A stretch of 38,308 nt of DNA from Vreelandella aquamarina (lineage in GTDB: Bacteria; Pseudomonadota; Gammaproteobacteria; Pseudomonadales; Halomonadaceae): contig NZ_FODB01000036.1 in NCBI RefSeq assembly GCF_900110265.1, positions 1 through 38,308 of the forward strand, written 5' to 3'. The position numbers and the translations under genes were made by a program. This document shows, piece by piece, positions 27,196 through 36,672 of the stretch; positions within the stretch are counted from its first letter, which is position 1, and every line of letters starts with the position of its first letter. The notes under the pieces are model-generated. The model worked only from the letters and a program-made list of their open reading frames with translations. It ran no database searches and was not told where the DNA came from.

Positions 27196-27966
27196 TTACC
27201 CTCTGTCTATCAGCGTGCCTTCCTTGCCCCCAACCACGAGGTTGAGCAGGGCACCAGGCTTGTTCATATCAAATACCCGCACCGGCATATCATGGTCACG
27301 TACCAGGCAGATTGCGGTCAAATCCATTACGCCCAGTTTCTGATCCAGAGCGTCGTCATAGGAGAGCTGGTCGTATTTTACGGCGTCGGGGTGCTTCACC
27401 GGGTCCTTATTGTACACGCCGTCCACCTTGGTGGCCTTGATGACAACGTCTACATCCACTTCAATGCCGCGCAAACAAGCAGCAGAGTCGGTGGTAAAGA
27501 AAGGGTTACCGGTGCCAGCAGAGAACAGCACCACGTCGCCAGACGTTAAATAACGGATGGCAGTGCGGCGGTCATAGTGCTCCACCACACCGCTCATGGG
27601 AATCGCTGACATCACCCGCGAGCGAATATTAGAGCGCTCCAGAGCATCACGCATGGCGAGGGCATTCATCACCGTTGCCAGCATTCCCATGTGGTCACCC
27701 GTGACCCGATCCATGCCGGCTTCGTTCAACGCCGCACCACGGAACAGGTTACCACCACCAATCACAATACCGACCTGTACGCCAATACCGACCAGCTGGC
27801 CGATCTCAAGCGCCATACGATCCAGCACTTTTGGATCAATACCAAAATCGTGCTCACCCATCAGCGCTTCGCCCGATAGCTTCAGCAAAATACGCTTGTA
27901 TTTTGACTTTGACTTATCGATTTTGGGGGCAGCAGTGGGGGTAGACTCTTGAATATCACGTGACAT
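27196..27966 (-). CDS. pyrH: UMP kinase
   Basis: PyrH phosphorylates UMP to UDP and is hexameric. The 256-aa protein has an N-terminal polar extension of about 20 residues before [15 protein letters not shown], then [24 protein letters not shown], and [15 protein letters not shown] (nucleotide region). ATG 27966 has AGGAGAG upstream. It follows tsf after 125 bp and precedes frr. Confidence 0.97.
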   Translation of the reverse strand: MSRDIQESTPTAAPKIDKSKSKYKRILLKLSGEALMGEHDFGIDPKVLDRMALEIGQLVGIGVQVGIVIGGGNLFRGAALNEAGMDRVTGDHMGMLATVMNALAMRDALERSNIRSRVMSAIPMSGVVEHYDRRTAIRYLTSGDVVLFSAGTGNPFFTTDSAACLRGIEVDVDVVIKATKVDGVYNKDPVKHPDAVKYDQLSYDDALDQKLGVMDLTAICLVRDHDMPVRVFDMNKPGALLNLVVGGKEGTLIDRG

Positions 27967-28045
27967 GGCATCTCTCCTGAGGCAGACCTGGGCACAGGTG
28001 GGCGAGGTGGCACCTGTATTATTTCACAGGGGCCGGATACACGAA

Positions 28046-28067
28046 GGCGTGCGCTCGCGCGCACGCC
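28046..28067. terminator. Candidate terminator hairpin between tsf and pyrH
   Basis: The arms 28046-28054 (ggcgtgcgc) and 28059-28067 (gcgcacgcc) form a perfect 9-bp GC-rich stem with a 4-nt loop, 24 nt after the tsf stop. The sequence after it on the minus strand (TTCGTGT) is only weakly T-rich, so termination may be partial, letting some transcription reach pyrH-frr. Confidence 0.5.
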
Positions 28068-28091
28068 ATCTTCTTACTAGAACCTCTGACC

Positions 28092-28961
28092 TTAGCGACG
28101 GCCAGCCTGTTCCATGACTTCTTTAGCGAAGTCGACTTCTTCTTTCTCGATGCCTTCGCCCACTTCAAAGCGAGTGAAGCTAACCACTTCACCACCGGCG
28201 GCTTTGACGAATTCAGCAACGGACTGGTTCGGGTCTTTAACAAACGGCTGCTCGGTCAGGCTGTTCTCGGCCAGGTACTTCTTCAGGCGGCCTTGAACCA
28301 TCTTCTCAGCGATTTGCTCGGGCTTACCGGCCATGTCCGGCTGGGCCAGGATGATTGCCTTCTCTTTGTCCAGCTGCTCTTGCGGCATCTCTTCAGGATG
28401 CGCAACCGCCGGGTTGATCGCCGCTACGTGCATCGCAACATCTTTGGCTGCTTCGCTGGTGCCGCCTTTCAGAACGGTCAGAACGCCAATACGGCCACCG
28501 TGAACGTATTCGCCCACCAGACCACCTTCAACGGCATTCACGACCACGGCACGACGCACGCCGATGTTTTCGCCGATTTTCTGAACCAGCTGCTCACGAG
28601 CGGACTCAAGGTCACCCGCCATCACCGCTGCAACGTCTTCGTTTTTCGCCGCAAAGAACGCATCAGCAATCTTGTTGGCGAAGTCGATGAAGTTGTCGTC
28701 ACGGGCAACGAAATCGGTTTCAGAGTTGATTTCGACCATTACGCCGTAGCTGCCATCGTCTGCTACACGAGTAACAACCGCACCTTCTGCAGCGGTACGA
28801 CCCGCTTTTTTCGCGGCTTTAAGACCAGAGCTTTTACGCAGGTTTTCGATCGCGACTTCGATGTCACCGTCGGCTTCGGTGAGTGCTTTTTTACACTCCA
28901 TCATGCCAAGACCGGTACGTTCGCGCAGTTCCTTAACCTGAGAGGCGCTGATAGCTGCCAT
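28092..28961 (-). CDS. tsf: Elongation factor Ts
   Basis: EF-Ts is the nucleotide exchange factor for EF-Tu. The 289-aa protein has the UBA-like N-terminus ([24 protein letters not shown]), [12 protein letters not shown] with the TDFV contact motif (about residue 80), and the C-terminal [21 protein letters not shown]. It follows rpsB with a 214-bp spacer that holds a terminator and a promoter candidate. Confidence 0.98.
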   Translation of the reverse strand: MAAISASQVKELRERTGLGMMECKKALTEADGDIEVAIENLRKSSGLKAAKKAGRTAAEGAVVTRVADDGSYGVMVEINSETDFVARDDNFIDFANKIADAFFAAKNEDVAAVMAGDLESAREQLVQKIGENIGVRRAVVVNAVEGGLVGEYVHGGRIGVLTVLKGGTSEAAKDVAMHVAAINPAVAHPEEMPQEQLDKEKAIILAQPDMAGKPEQIAEKMVQGRLKKYLAENSLTEQPFVKDPNQSVAEFVKAAGGEVVSFTRFEVGEGIEKEEVDFAKEVMEQAGRR

Positions 28962-29010
28962 GAGATTTCACCTCGGAAATGGTTCTAACTGAGAGTTAAA
29001 CGCGCTACAG

Positions 29011-29016
29011 AGTATA
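29011..29016 (-). promoter_or_regulatory. Candidate -10 box for tsf
   Basis: TATACT on the minus strand lies about 50 nt before the tsf ATG and after the rpsB terminator. No good -35 is visible (ACGCAA at 17-nt spacing). A dedicated tsf promoter would make sense behind the terminator. Confidence 0.4.
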
Positions 29017-29106
29017 AGCACGATAGATGACCGTTGCGTATCACTGTGCAGAGCGCTTGCCGGCATTCATCCGGCATGATCGGCCCGCCTGAGCGAACTC
29101 AAAGCG

Positions 29107-29131
29107 GGAAAAAGGGGGCATAAGGCCCCCT
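29107..29131 (-). terminator. Intrinsic terminator after rpsB
   Basis: The arms 29113-29119 and 29125-29131 (AGGGGGC / GCCCCCT) form a perfect 7-bp GC stem with a 5-nt loop. On the minus strand they are followed by a T-run (TTTTT counting the last stem base). It lies about 45 nt after the rpsB stop codon and probably attenuates read-through into tsf. Confidence 0.8.
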
Positions 29132-29175
29132 CTTAACACGATGCGGCTCAACCTGCCCGCCGCACCACTGCAGCC

Positions 29176-29925
29176 TTACTCGGCAGCTGCGCTTGTGTCG
29201 GCGGAAGCGGCTTCTTCAGTCACTTCGACGAACTCGTCCGGACGACCTTCTTTCGCGCGGCCACACGCGTCGGCAATCGCCTTCACGTAGATCTGGATAG
29301 CGCGGATGGAGTCATCGTTACCCGGGATCACGTAATCAACGCCATCTGGGTTAGAGTTGGTATCTACCACGCCAATAACCGGGATACCCAGCTTGTTGGC
29401 TTCGTTAATCGCGATGCGCTCGTGGTCAACGTCGATCACAAACAGTGCGTCCGGCAGGCCGCCCATGTTCTTGATACCACCGATAGAACGCTCAAGCTTC
29501 TCTTGCTCACGCGTTGCCATCAAGACTTCTTTCTTGGTCAGCTTCTCGAAGGTGCCGTCTTCGCGCATCACTTCCAGATCACGCAGCCGTTTGATGGACT
29601 GACGAATGGTCTTGAAGTTGGTCAGCATGCCGCCCAACCAGCGATGGTTGACGAACGGCTGGCCAACGCGATTCGCTTCTTCTTTGATGATCTTGCTAGC
29701 GCTGCGCTTGGTGCCAACAAACAGAATTTTGTTGTTGGATGCCGCCATCTTCTCGACCACGTCGATCGCTTCGTTCAGCGCCGGCAGGGTGTGCTCGAGG
29801 TTGATGATGTGAATCTTGTTGCGCGCGCCGAAGATGTATTTGCCCATCTTCGGATTCCAGTACTTGGTTTGGTGACCGAAGTGAGCACCTGCTTTCAGCA
29901 GGTCACGCATATTAACGTGAGACAT
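29176..29925 (-). CDS. rpsB: 30S ribosomal protein S2
   Basis: S2 binds late to the 30S head-body junction. The 249-aa protein starts [28 protein letters not shown] (region 1-28). It has [33 protein letters not shown] and [33 protein letters not shown] residues, and ends in an Ala/Glu-rich acidic tail. AGGAG sits 8 nt before the ATG. A leader of about 178 nt precedes it, and map is divergent upstream. Confidence 0.99.
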   Translation of the reverse strand: MSHVNMRDLLKAGAHFGHQTKYWNPKMGKYIFGARNKIHIINLEHTLPALNEAIDVVEKMAASNNKILFVGTKRSASKIIKEEANRVGQPFVNHRWLGGMLTNFKTIRQSIKRLRDLEVMREDGTFEKLTKKEVLMATREQEKLERSIGGIKNMGGLPDALFVIDVDHERIAINEANKLGIPVIGVVDTNSNPDGVDYVIPGNDDSIRAIQIYVKAIADACGRAKEGRPDEFVEVTEEAASADTSAAAE

Positions 29926-30103
29926 GGTAAAACTCCTGAAACTCGGGTTAGGCCTCCACGCACCCCATGGATCCGACCAGTAGCGTCGTTAAACGTCGCT
30001 AAAGGCACCCGGGACCATGTGCCGGTGCATGTGTGTTTTCAAGGCTTGCTGTTGTGCAACCCAGCGGTGCTGCGTTGCGATCTCGTTGCCCTTTCGCGTA
30101 GCG
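29926..30103 (-). promoter_or_regulatory. Candidate S2-responsive leader of rpsB
   Basis: Transcription from the -10 box at 30110-30115 would give a leader of about 178 nt without an ORF. It holds several inverted repeats, for example 29981-30001 (TAGCG/CGCTA plus CGT/ACG) and the GGCAC/GTGCC arms near 30003-30022. A G-rich segment, GGGGTGCGTGGAGGCC, precedes the ribosome site. Ribosomal protein S2 autoregulates through structured leaders in gammaproteobacteria, so this is a likely equivalent. I did not match it to a covariance model. Confidence 0.5.
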
Positions 30104-30109
30104 CCAGCC

Positions 30110-30115
30110 AGTATA
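30110..30115 (-). promoter_or_regulatory. -10 box of the rpsB promoter
   Basis: TATACT on the minus strand is the best -10 in the region, with a weak -35 (CTGCAA at 17-nt spacing). Ribosomal protein promoters often have this pattern. Confidence 0.5.
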
Positions 30116-30132
30116 GAAGCATTGGATGGCGA

Positions 30133-30161
30133 TTGCAGGAAAGCGCGCGGCTTTATACCAT
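30133..30161 (+). promoter_or_regulatory. Candidate promoter for map-glnD
   Basis: TTGCAG (30133-30138), a 17-nt spacer, then TACCAT (30156-30161). The expected start is about 80 nt upstream of the map ATG. It is back to back with the rpsB promoter, about 20 bp away. Confidence 0.5.
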
Positions 30162-30247
30162 AGATCATTGCCAAGATGAAGTCGCAGCCGCGTTTCGGCA
30201 TTTTCATTTGCGACCCATCACTTACCCAGAAGCCACATCGAGAATTC

Positions 30248-31039
30248 ATGAACGTTCCTATTAAGACGCCTTCTGAAATCGAGAAAATGCGCGAAGCCGG
30301 TCGCCAGGCGGCCAGCGTTATCGAAATGATCACTCCCCACGTTAAAGCGGGCATTAGCACTGGCGAGATCGACCGTCTGTGCCACGAGTACATTGTTAAC
30401 GAGCTGGGCTCGACACCGGCACCGCTGAACTACCACGGCTTTCCCAAAGCAACCTGTACCTCCATCAACCACGTGGTGTGCCACGGCATCCCCGATGACG
30501 CCAAAAAGCTCAAAAACGGCGACATCATGAACCTGGATATCACCGTGCGCACACCGGATGGCTATCACGGCGACTCCAGCGTGATGTTCGTGGTGGGCGA
30601 CACCATTCAGGGCGAACGGCTGTGCCGCATCACCCAAGAGTGCCTATATAAAAGCATTGCGCTGGTGAAACCCGGCGTGCGTCTTTCTGAGCTTGCCCGT
30701 GTGATTCAGCAGCACGCCGAAGCCCATGGTTACTCGGTGGTACGTGATTTCTGCGGCCACGGCATTGGCGCGGACTTCCACGAAGACCCGCAGTTCCTGC
30801 ACTACGACGGCTATGCACCGGATGCCGACATCCGCCTAGAAGCGGGCATGTGCTTCACCATCGAGCCGATGATTAACGTGGGCGGCTACAAAACCAAAGT
30901 GCTGCGCGACGGCTGGACTGCCGTCACCAAAGACCGCAGCCTTTCGGCCCAGTGGGAACACACCCTACTGGTCACCGACACCGGCGTTGACGTGCTCACT
31001 GCGCGCAGCGACGAAGACTTTAGCTTTCTGAACGCCTGA
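30248..31039 (+). CDS. map: Methionine aminopeptidase, type I
   Basis: Map removes the initiator Met from new proteins. I chose ATG 30248 (MNVPIKTPSEIEKMREAGR), giving 263 aa, as in E. coli (264). Metal ligands of the pita-bread fold are visible: NLDITV and YHGDSS (two Asp), GHGIGADFHEDP (His), FTIEPMI (Glu) and QWEHTLLV (Glu). The active-site His is in NHVVCHGIP. It is divergent from rpsB, as in E. coli, and its stop codon overlaps the glnD start by one base (TGATG). Confidence 0.98.
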   Translation: MNVPIKTPSEIEKMREAGRQAASVIEMITPHVKAGISTGEIDRLCHEYIVNELGSTPAPLNYHGFPKATCTSINHVVCHGIPDDAKKLKNGDIMNLDITVRTPDGYHGDSSVMFVVGDTIQGERLCRITQECLYKSIALVKPGVRLSELARVIQQHAEAHGYSVVRDFCGHGIGADFHEDPQFLHYDGYAPDADIRLEAGMCFTIEPMINVGGYKTKVLRDGWTAVTKDRSLSAQWEHTLLVTDTGVDVLTARSDEDFSFLNA

Positions 31040-33714
31040 TGCTTCTTCACCACTACCGGTTCGAGCCGGACACGTCGCTTTTCGATCTAGACCTGTTTCG
31101 CACCGAGCTTGCCGGGTCGCGCTCTCCTATCGCCCCGTTTAAAGCCGCGCTGCGGGAAATCCAAGCACGCCTGGATGAACGCTTTCGCGCCGGTAGCGAT
31201 ATTCGCGACTTGGTACGCGGTCGGGCGTGGTATCTCGACCAGCTTCTCGCCATTGCCTGGGCGCAGCATGCTTGGCCCGATGACGGCGTTGCGCTGGTGG
31301 CCGTGGGCGGCTACGGGCGTGGTGAACTGCATCCCCATTCGGATATTGATCTGCTCTTGCTGCTTGAGCACGACGACGATACCCCCTACCGGGAGCCGCT
31401 GAGCGCTTTTATCACCTTCCTCTGGGATATCGGCCTGGAGATTGGCCACAGCGTTCGCTCGCTCAACGACTGCGAGCGGGAAGCCGAAGCAGACGTCACA
31501 GTGATTACCAACCTGCTGGAGTCGCGCCTCATTGCCGGGCCGGAAAGTCTGCGTGAGAAGATGCGCGAGCGCCTGAGCACCCCGAACCTGTGGCCCGCCG
31601 ACCGCTTTTTTGAAGCCAAGTGGCAAGAGCAAATTGCTCGCCACTACCGCTACAACAACTCCGAGTACCACCTGGAGCCCAACTTAAAAAGCTCCCCCGG
31701 TGGCCTGCGGGATATCCAGATGATTGGCTGGGTGGCTAAGCGTCACTTCGGCACCGAGCAGTACACCGATATTGTCGCCAACGGCTTTATGAATGACGCG
31801 GAGCTGCGCATTCTCAGCCAGGGCCAGGCGTTTCTTTGGCAGGTGCGCTACGCCCTGCATATGCTCACAGGCCGTGCCGAAGACCGCCTGCTGTTTGATC
31901 ACCAGCGCACCATTGCCGAGATGTTTGGCTTTAGGGATACCCCCGAGAGACTCGCGGTCGAGCAGTTCATGAAACGCTACTACCGCCACGTGACGGCCCT
32001 CGCCGGGCTCAACGATATGTTGCTACAGCACTTCGACGAAGTGATTTTGCGCGGCAAGGAGTCGTTGGAAACCGTTAAGCTGAACGAACGCTTTGAAACC
32101 AAGGGCGGCTACATCCAGGCGCGCTCCCGCAACCTGTTCCGCGAGCGCCCGGCGGCCATGCTAGAGCTCTTCCTGCTGATGGCCAAGCATCCGGAAATCG
32201 AAGGGGTACGCGCCGATACTATTCGGCTGATTCGTGACCACCGCCACCAAATTGACGACCACTACCGGGAAGACCCACGCCACCAGCGGCTGTTTATGGC
32301 CATTATGCGGGCGCCGGGTAACGTCCCTCGCCAGCTGCGGCGTATGAACCGCTACGGCATTCTCGGCAAGTACCTGCCGGAGTTCGGCCGCGCGGTGGGG
32401 CTGATGCAGCACGATCTGTTCCATATCTATACGGTGGACGCCCACACCCTGCGCCTGCTGAAATTTCTGCACGGCTTCCGCAAGCCCGAGGCAAAGGACG
32501 ACTTCCCGGTGGCCGCCAACCTGATCCATCAGCTGCCTAAGCTGGACCTGCTGTGGATTGCCGGCCTGTTCCACGATATCGGCAAAGGGCGTGGTGGCGA
32601 CCACTCAGAAATCGGCGCGCGGGACGTCGAACAGTTCTGCCATCGCCACCATATTTCCCAGCACGACACCAACCTGGTGAGTTGGCTGGTGGAGCATCAC
32701 CTGCTGATGTCGATGACCGCCCAAAAGCGAGATATCAGCGACCCGGATGTGATCCGCGATTTCGCCCTCATCGTGCGCGACGAGACCCGCCTGGACTACC
32801 TTTACGTGCTCACCGTTGCCGATATCAACGCCACCAACCCCACGCTGTGGAACGGCTGGCGGGCATCGCTTTTGCGCCAGCTCCACGCGGAAACCAAACG
32901 TGCTCTGCGCCGTGGGCTGAAAAATCCACCGGATCGAGACGACTGGGTGCGCGAAACCCGTACTGAGGCGCGCTCGCTGCTGCAAACAGTCGGCGTCGAT
33001 AGTGGCCAAATAGACCAGCTCTGGGAGTCGCTGGGGGAAGATTACTTCCTGCAGTACGCACCCAGCGAAATTGTCTGGCAGACTCAAGGCATTCTGGCCC
33101 ACCAGCCGTCACCGCTGCCGTTGGTGCTGATCAGTGCTCCCACCGCCGACATGGCCGAAGGCGGCACCAAAGTGTTCATCCACACCCGCTCGGTGGATGA
33201 CCTGTTCGCCGCCACTGCTGCCGCCATGGAGCAGCTCGGACTCTCGATCCACGATGCCCGCATTGCTACTTCCCACAACGACTGGACGCTCAACACCTTT
33301 ATCGTGCTGGATAGCCACGGCCAGCCGATTCGCGACGCGGAGCGCATCGAAGAGATGCGCAGCCACTTGGTAGAAGAGCTGGATGACCCGGATGACTATC
33401 CAGAAATCGTCACTCGACACACGCCGCGCCAGCTCAAGCACTTCAAAGTGCCTACCGAAGTGGTGATCGAGCAGGATCCGGCCAATGAACGCACCCTACT
33501 GGAACTGACCGCCCCCGACCGCCCCGGTCTGCTGGCTCGGGTAGGGCGCATTTTCATGGAGCAGGATATCTCGCTCTCAGCCGCTAAAATTGCCACGCTA
33601 GGCGAACGGGTTGAAGACGTTTTCTTCATCACCACCAAAGCAGGCGAGCCGCTCACCGACCCCGAACGCCAGCAGCAGCTCCGCGAACGGCTGATTGAGG
33701 TATTGGGAGTTTAA
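31039..33714 (+). CDS. glnD: Bifunctional uridylyltransferase/uridylyl-removing enzyme GlnD
   Basis: GlnD senses glutamine and adds or removes UMP on the PII proteins, which control nitrogen metabolism. The 891-aa length is standard. The nucleotidyltransferase domain has VGGYGRGELHPHSDIDLLLL (about residues 90-109). The HD domain has AGLFHDIGKGRGGDHS (about residue 508) and VEHHLLM. Two C-terminal ACT domains bind glutamine; the second starts LLELTAPDRPGLLARVG (about residue 815). It follows map directly, as in many gammaproteobacteria. Confidence 0.98.
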   Translation: MLLHHYRFEPDTSLFDLDLFRTELAGSRSPIAPFKAALREIQARLDERFRAGSDIRDLVRGRAWYLDQLLAIAWAQHAWPDDGVALVAVGGYGRGELHPHSDIDLLLLLEHDDDTPYREPLSAFITFLWDIGLEIGHSVRSLNDCEREAEADVTVITNLLESRLIAGPESLREKMRERLSTPNLWPADRFFEAKWQEQIARHYRYNNSEYHLEPNLKSSPGGLRDIQMIGWVAKRHFGTEQYTDIVANGFMNDAELRILSQGQAFLWQVRYALHMLTGRAEDRLLFDHQRTIAEMFGFRDTPERLAVEQFMKRYYRHVTALAGLNDMLLQHFDEVILRGKESLETVKLNERFETKGGYIQARSRNLFRERPAAMLELFLLMAKHPEIEGVRADTIRLIRDHRHQIDDHYREDPRHQRLFMAIMRAPGNVPRQLRRMNRYGILGKYLPEFGRAVGLMQHDLFHIYTVDAHTLRLLKFLHGFRKPEAKDDFPVAANLIHQLPKLDLLWIAGLFHDIGKGRGGDHSEIGARDVEQFCHRHHISQHDTNLVSWLVEHHLLMSMTAQKRDISDPDVIRDFALIVRDETRLDYLYVLTVADINATNPTLWNGWRASLLRQLHAETKRALRRGLKNPPDRDDWVRETRTEARSLLQTVGVDSGQIDQLWESLGEDYFLQYAPSEIVWQTQGILAHQPSPLPLVLISAPTADMAEGGTKVFIHTRSVDDLFAATAAAMEQLGLSIHDARIATSHNDWTLNTFIVLDSHGQPIRDAERIEEMRSHLVEELDDPDDYPEIVTRHTPRQLKHFKVPTEVVIEQDPANERTLLELTAPDRPGLLARVGRIFMEQDISLSAAKIATLGERVEDVFFITTKAGEPLTDPERQQQLRERLIEVLGV

Positions 33715-33744
33715 AGCTCGCGCTGTCTATGATTGCCGGGGGCT

Positions 33745-33872
33745 GGTTGAAGCGAGGGTCTTTCGCCATGGCCGGAATATGTTCCATACCATTCCGGCAT
33801 TTCCGCCATCCATGGCGGTCAGATGGCGAAAGTAGCGCCCATGGATGGGTTCACAGCGCCCTCGCAGCAACC
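33745..33872. repeat. Nested multi-hairpin palindromic element between glnD and dapC
   Basis: A 128-bp non-coding block has stacked inverted repeats. The outer pairs are 33745-33749 with 33868-33872 and 33752-33758 with 33859-33865. Next is a perfect 9-bp pair, 33761-33769 with 33823-33831. Inside it are two hairpins: 33771-33778/33791-33798 (8 bp) and 33803-33809/33812-33818 (7 bp). A further hairpin is at 33838-33842/33845-33849. An alternative 10-bp inverted pair links 33806-33815 and 33839-33848. This looks like a REP/BIME or MITE-like mobile palindromic element, or a structured RNA. It lies just after glnD and before the dapC promoter. Confidence 0.65.
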
Positions 33873-33923
33873 TGCCCTCGGCACCACTAAGCGCAATTGG
33901 CTGTTTTGCTTGTTCGGTTAGGT

Positions 33924-33952
33924 TTGAGCCTGCACCAGGGCTTGCCTATAAT
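33924..33952 (+). promoter_or_regulatory. Strong sigma70-type promoter for the dapC operon
   Basis: TTGAGC (33924-33929), exactly 17 nt, then a perfect TATAAT (33947-33952). The expected start is near 33959, about 55 nt before the dapC ATG. It separates dap expression from glnD. Confidence 0.8.
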
Positions 33953-34013
33953 CGGCGGTTCGATAAATGGTTTTGCCCACAGTTCCCGCCCTTAAGCTCT
34001 CAACGGACGCGCC

Positions 34014-35210
34014 ATGAACCCTGATCTCAACGCCCTACACCCCTATCCGTTTGAAAAGCTGGCCGCCCTCAAAGCGAGCCTAACGCCCCCGGCGGGACTG
34101 GCGCATATTCCGCTGACGATTGGCGAACCCCAGCACGCCCCCTACCAAGGCGCGCTGGAGGCACTCATCGCCCACCAGTTAGAGATGGCCCGCTACCCGG
34201 CCACCAACGGCCTTCCCGCCCTACGCGACGCGATTGCGACCTGGGCCACCCAGCGCTTCCAGCTGGCGGGGTTGGATGCCGAGCGCCAAGTACTGCCGGT
34301 GAACGGCACTCGCGAAGCCATCTTCGCTTTTGTACAGGCCGCGTTGGACCGCACCCGCCCCGCAAAAGTGGCCGTACCCAACCCCTTCTACCAGATTTAC
34401 GAAGGCGCCACGCTGCTGGCAGGCGGCGAGCCGCTCTACCTGGACTGCACCGCCGAGAACGGCTTCCGCCCCGATTTTGCAGCGGTCAGCGCCGACACTT
34501 GGCGCGATGTGCAGATCGTGTTTATCTGCTCGCCGGGCAACCCGACCGGCGCCGTCACGCCGCTGGCCGAGTTCAAACAGCTGATTGCTCTGGCCGATGA
34601 GCACGACTTCATCATCGCCTCCGACGAGTGTTACTCCGAACTCTACCTGGATGAAAACACACCGCCGCCTGGGCTTTTGCAGGCCTGCGCCGAGCTTGGC
34701 CGCGATGACTACCGCCGCTGCGTGGTCTTCCACTCGCTCTCCAAGCGCTCCAACCTACCAGGGCTGCGCTCGGGTTTCGTGGCAGGTGATGCCGACCTAC
34801 TCGCCCCGTTCAAGCGCTACCGCACCTATCACGGCTGCGCCATGTCGCTGCCACTACAGCACGCCTCCATTGCCGCTTGGCAAGACGAAGTCCACGTGCG
34901 CGCCAACCGCGACGCCTACCGCGAAAAATTCAGCGCGGTGACGGATGTGCTTGCCCCGGTGATGGATTTTCCCACTCCGGAAGCGAGCTTCTACCTCTGG
35001 CCTGCGGTGCCGGGTGGCGACGATATCGCCTTTACCCAGCGGCTATTCAGCGAACAGCACGTGAGCGTACTGCCCGGCAGCTTGATGGGTCGCCCAGGGC
35101 AAAACGGCCTTAACCCCGGCGCGGGTCGGCTACGCTTAGCGTTAGTGGCGGAGCTTGAGCCGACCTTAGAAGCGGCCAAGCGCCTTCGCCAACTGGTCGA
35201 GCGCGGCTAA
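34014..35210 (+). CDS. dapC: N-succinyldiaminopimelate aminotransferase
   Basis: DapC transfers an amino group from glutamate to N-succinyl-2-amino-6-ketopimelate in lysine/diaminopimelate synthesis. The 398-aa protein is a class I/II PLP aminotransferase. It has NGTREAIFAF, NPFYQIYEGATLL, SPGNPTGAVTPL (about residue 173), SDECYSELYLDE (PLP-binding Asp and Tyr), and SLSKRSNLPGLRSGFVAGD with the PLP Lys (about residue 243). The dapC assignment over other aminotransferases rests on dapD and dapE just downstream. Confidence 0.92.
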   Translation: MNPDLNALHPYPFEKLAALKASLTPPAGLAHIPLTIGEPQHAPYQGALEALIAHQLEMARYPATNGLPALRDAIATWATQRFQLAGLDAERQVLPVNGTREAIFAFVQAALDRTRPAKVAVPNPFYQIYEGATLLAGGEPLYLDCTAENGFRPDFAAVSADTWRDVQIVFICSPGNPTGAVTPLAEFKQLIALADEHDFIIASDECYSELYLDENTPPPGLLQACAELGRDDYRRCVVFHSLSKRSNLPGLRSGFVAGDADLLAPFKRYRTYHGCAMSLPLQHASIAAWQDEVHVRANRDAYREKFSAVTDVLAPVMDFPTPEASFYLWPAVPGGDDIAFTQRLFSEQHVSVLPGSLMGRPGQNGLNPGAGRLRLALVAELEPTLEAAKRLRQLVERG

Positions 35211-35244
35211 CGCGCCGCCGCTTAAGACGACGAAAGGAGGCTCT

Positions 35245-35589
35245 ATGCTAACGCTCTACATGATTCATAACTGCGACACCTGCCGTAAAGCGCGTAAAGC
35301 GCTGGACGACAAAGCGCTGATGTATAAAACCCACGACCTGCGTAAAGATGGCCTTTCTGCGGCGCTGCTTGAGCACATCTTGAATCGCGTACCGTTGGTT
35401 GAGGTGATCAACAAACGCAGCAAAACCTGGCGCGATCTTTCTGACGAAGAGAAAGATTACGATGCCAACTCGGCGCGCCAGCTGCTGCTCCAGCACCCCA
35501 CGCTGCTCAAGCGGCCGCTGCTGGAACTCGACGACGGCACCATCATGATCGGCTACCGTGACGGCGACTATGACACGCTAAGCGGCTAA
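35245..35589 (+). CDS. ArsC/Spx-family protein (YffB-like thioredoxin-fold protein)
   Basis: This 114-aa protein has the ArsC-like fold with a CxxC motif at the N-terminus, NCDTCRKARKAL (about residues 9-20). It continues with THDLRKDGLS, RSKTWRDLSDEEK and HPTLLKRPLLELDDG, the pattern of the YffB branch. That branch is related to arsenate reductases but probably acts on glutathione or thiols. No arsenic genes lie nearby. The same gene sits between dapC and dapD in pseudomonads; the reason for the link is unknown. AAGGAGG is 4 nt before the ATG. Confidence 0.85.
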   Translation: MLTLYMIHNCDTCRKARKALDDKALMYKTHDLRKDGLSAALLEHILNRVPLVEVINKRSKTWRDLSDEEKDYDANSARQLLLQHPTLLKRPLLELDDGTIMIGYRDGDYDTLSG

Positions 35590-35646
35590 CCCTGACTCGA
35601 CTTCTCTCACTCATTTTCTCTCACTAACCTCTAAGGAATACGCGTT

Positions 35647-36672
35647 ATGCTGAGCTTCGCGCTTGGAATCGGCACCCAAAACACCCAGGGCGACTGGCTG
35701 GAAATCTACTACCCGGCCCCGCTGCTTAACCCGGACGCGAGCCTGGTCGCCGCTGCCAAAGAGGCCCTGGATGCACCGGCGGGCAATGCCCCGGTGAGCT
35801 TCTTACCGGAAGACTGCACCCGCTTGGCCAAGGCGCTGGAAGCGGCAGGCCACTCCGAGCAGGCCGCTCTGGCCGAGTCGCTGGCCACTAGCCAGCGCCC
35901 GCTGGTGGCGATGTTCCTGGAGAGCGACCAGCCGCCGCAAACCGCCCCTGAGGTGTACCTGAAGCTGCACCTGCTGTCGCATCGCTTAGTGAAGCCTCAC
36001 GGCCTGGACCTGACCGGCATGTTCGGCCTGCTGCGTAACATCGCCTGGACCAACGAAGGCGCCATCGATATCGAAGAGCTGCCCACGCGCCGCCTGAAGG
36101 CGCGCCTCGCTGGCCGTACGCTGTCCGTCGACTGCGTGGACAAATTCCCCAAAATGACCGATTACGTGGTGCCCACCGGCATCCGCATCGGCGACACCGC
36201 TCGTGTGCGCTTGGGCGCTTACCTGGGTGAAGGCACCACGGTCATGCATGAAGGGTTTGTTAACTTCAACGCAGGCACCGAAGGCCCCGGCATGATCGAA
36301 GGGCGCATTTCCGCAGGCGTTATGGTCGGCAAAGGCTCTGATCTGGGCGGCGGCTGCTCCACCATGGGTACGCTCTCTGGCGGCGGCAACATCATCATCA
36401 AAGTGGGCGAAGGCTGCCTAATTGGCGCCAATGCCGGTATCGGTATTCCGCTGGGCGACCGTTGCACCGTGGAAGCCGGCCTCTACATCACCGCAGGCTC
36501 TAAAGTGACGCTGCTGGATGACCAAGGCCAGGAAGTGAACACCGTTGCCGCCCGCGAGCTGGCAGGCCAAGACGACCTACTGCTGCGCCGTAACTCCCAG
36601 AATGGCCGCATCGAGTGCCTGACCAATAAAAGCGCCATTGCGCTGAACGAGGCGCTGCATGCCCATAACTGA
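35647..36672 (+). CDS. dapD: 2,3,4,5-tetrahydropyridine-2,6-dicarboxylate N-succinyltransferase
   Basis: DapD adds succinyl from succinyl-CoA to tetrahydrodipicolinate, starting the succinylase branch to diaminopimelate and lysine. The 341-aa protein is of the longer Pseudomonas type (E. coli DapD is 274 aa). A mixed N-terminal domain (about 1-170) opens [20 protein letters not shown] left-handed beta-helix follows, with [28 protein letters not shown] (region near residues 189-216) and [20 protein letters not shown] lies ahead of the ATG. The stop overlaps dapE by 14 bp. Confidence 0.95.
   Translation: MLSFALGIGTQNTQGDWLEIYYPAPLLNPDASLVAAAKEALDAPAGNAPVSFLPEDCTRLAKALEAAGHSEQAALAESLATSQRPLVAMFLESDQPPQTAPEVYLKLHLLSHRLVKPHGLDLTGMFGLLRNIAWTNEGAIDIEELPTRRLKARLAGRTLSVDCVDKFPKMTDYVVPTGIRIGDTARVRLGAYLGEGTTVMHEGFVNFNAGTEGPGMIEGRISAGVMVGKGSDLGGGCSTMGTLSGGGNIIIKVGEGCLIGANAGIGIPLGDRCTVEAGLYITAGSKVTLLDDQGQEVNTVAARELAGQDDLLLRRNSQNGRIECLTNKSAIALNEALHAHN

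Noticed and set aside
30176..30247. N-terminal extension of map
   Set aside because: The added codons lie in the promoter/leader region; ATG 30248 gives the standard Map length.
29422..30264. 280-aa plus-strand ORF antisense to rpsB and its leader
   Set aside because: It covers rpsB, its leader and both promoters, which are well supported; the product has no recognisable family.
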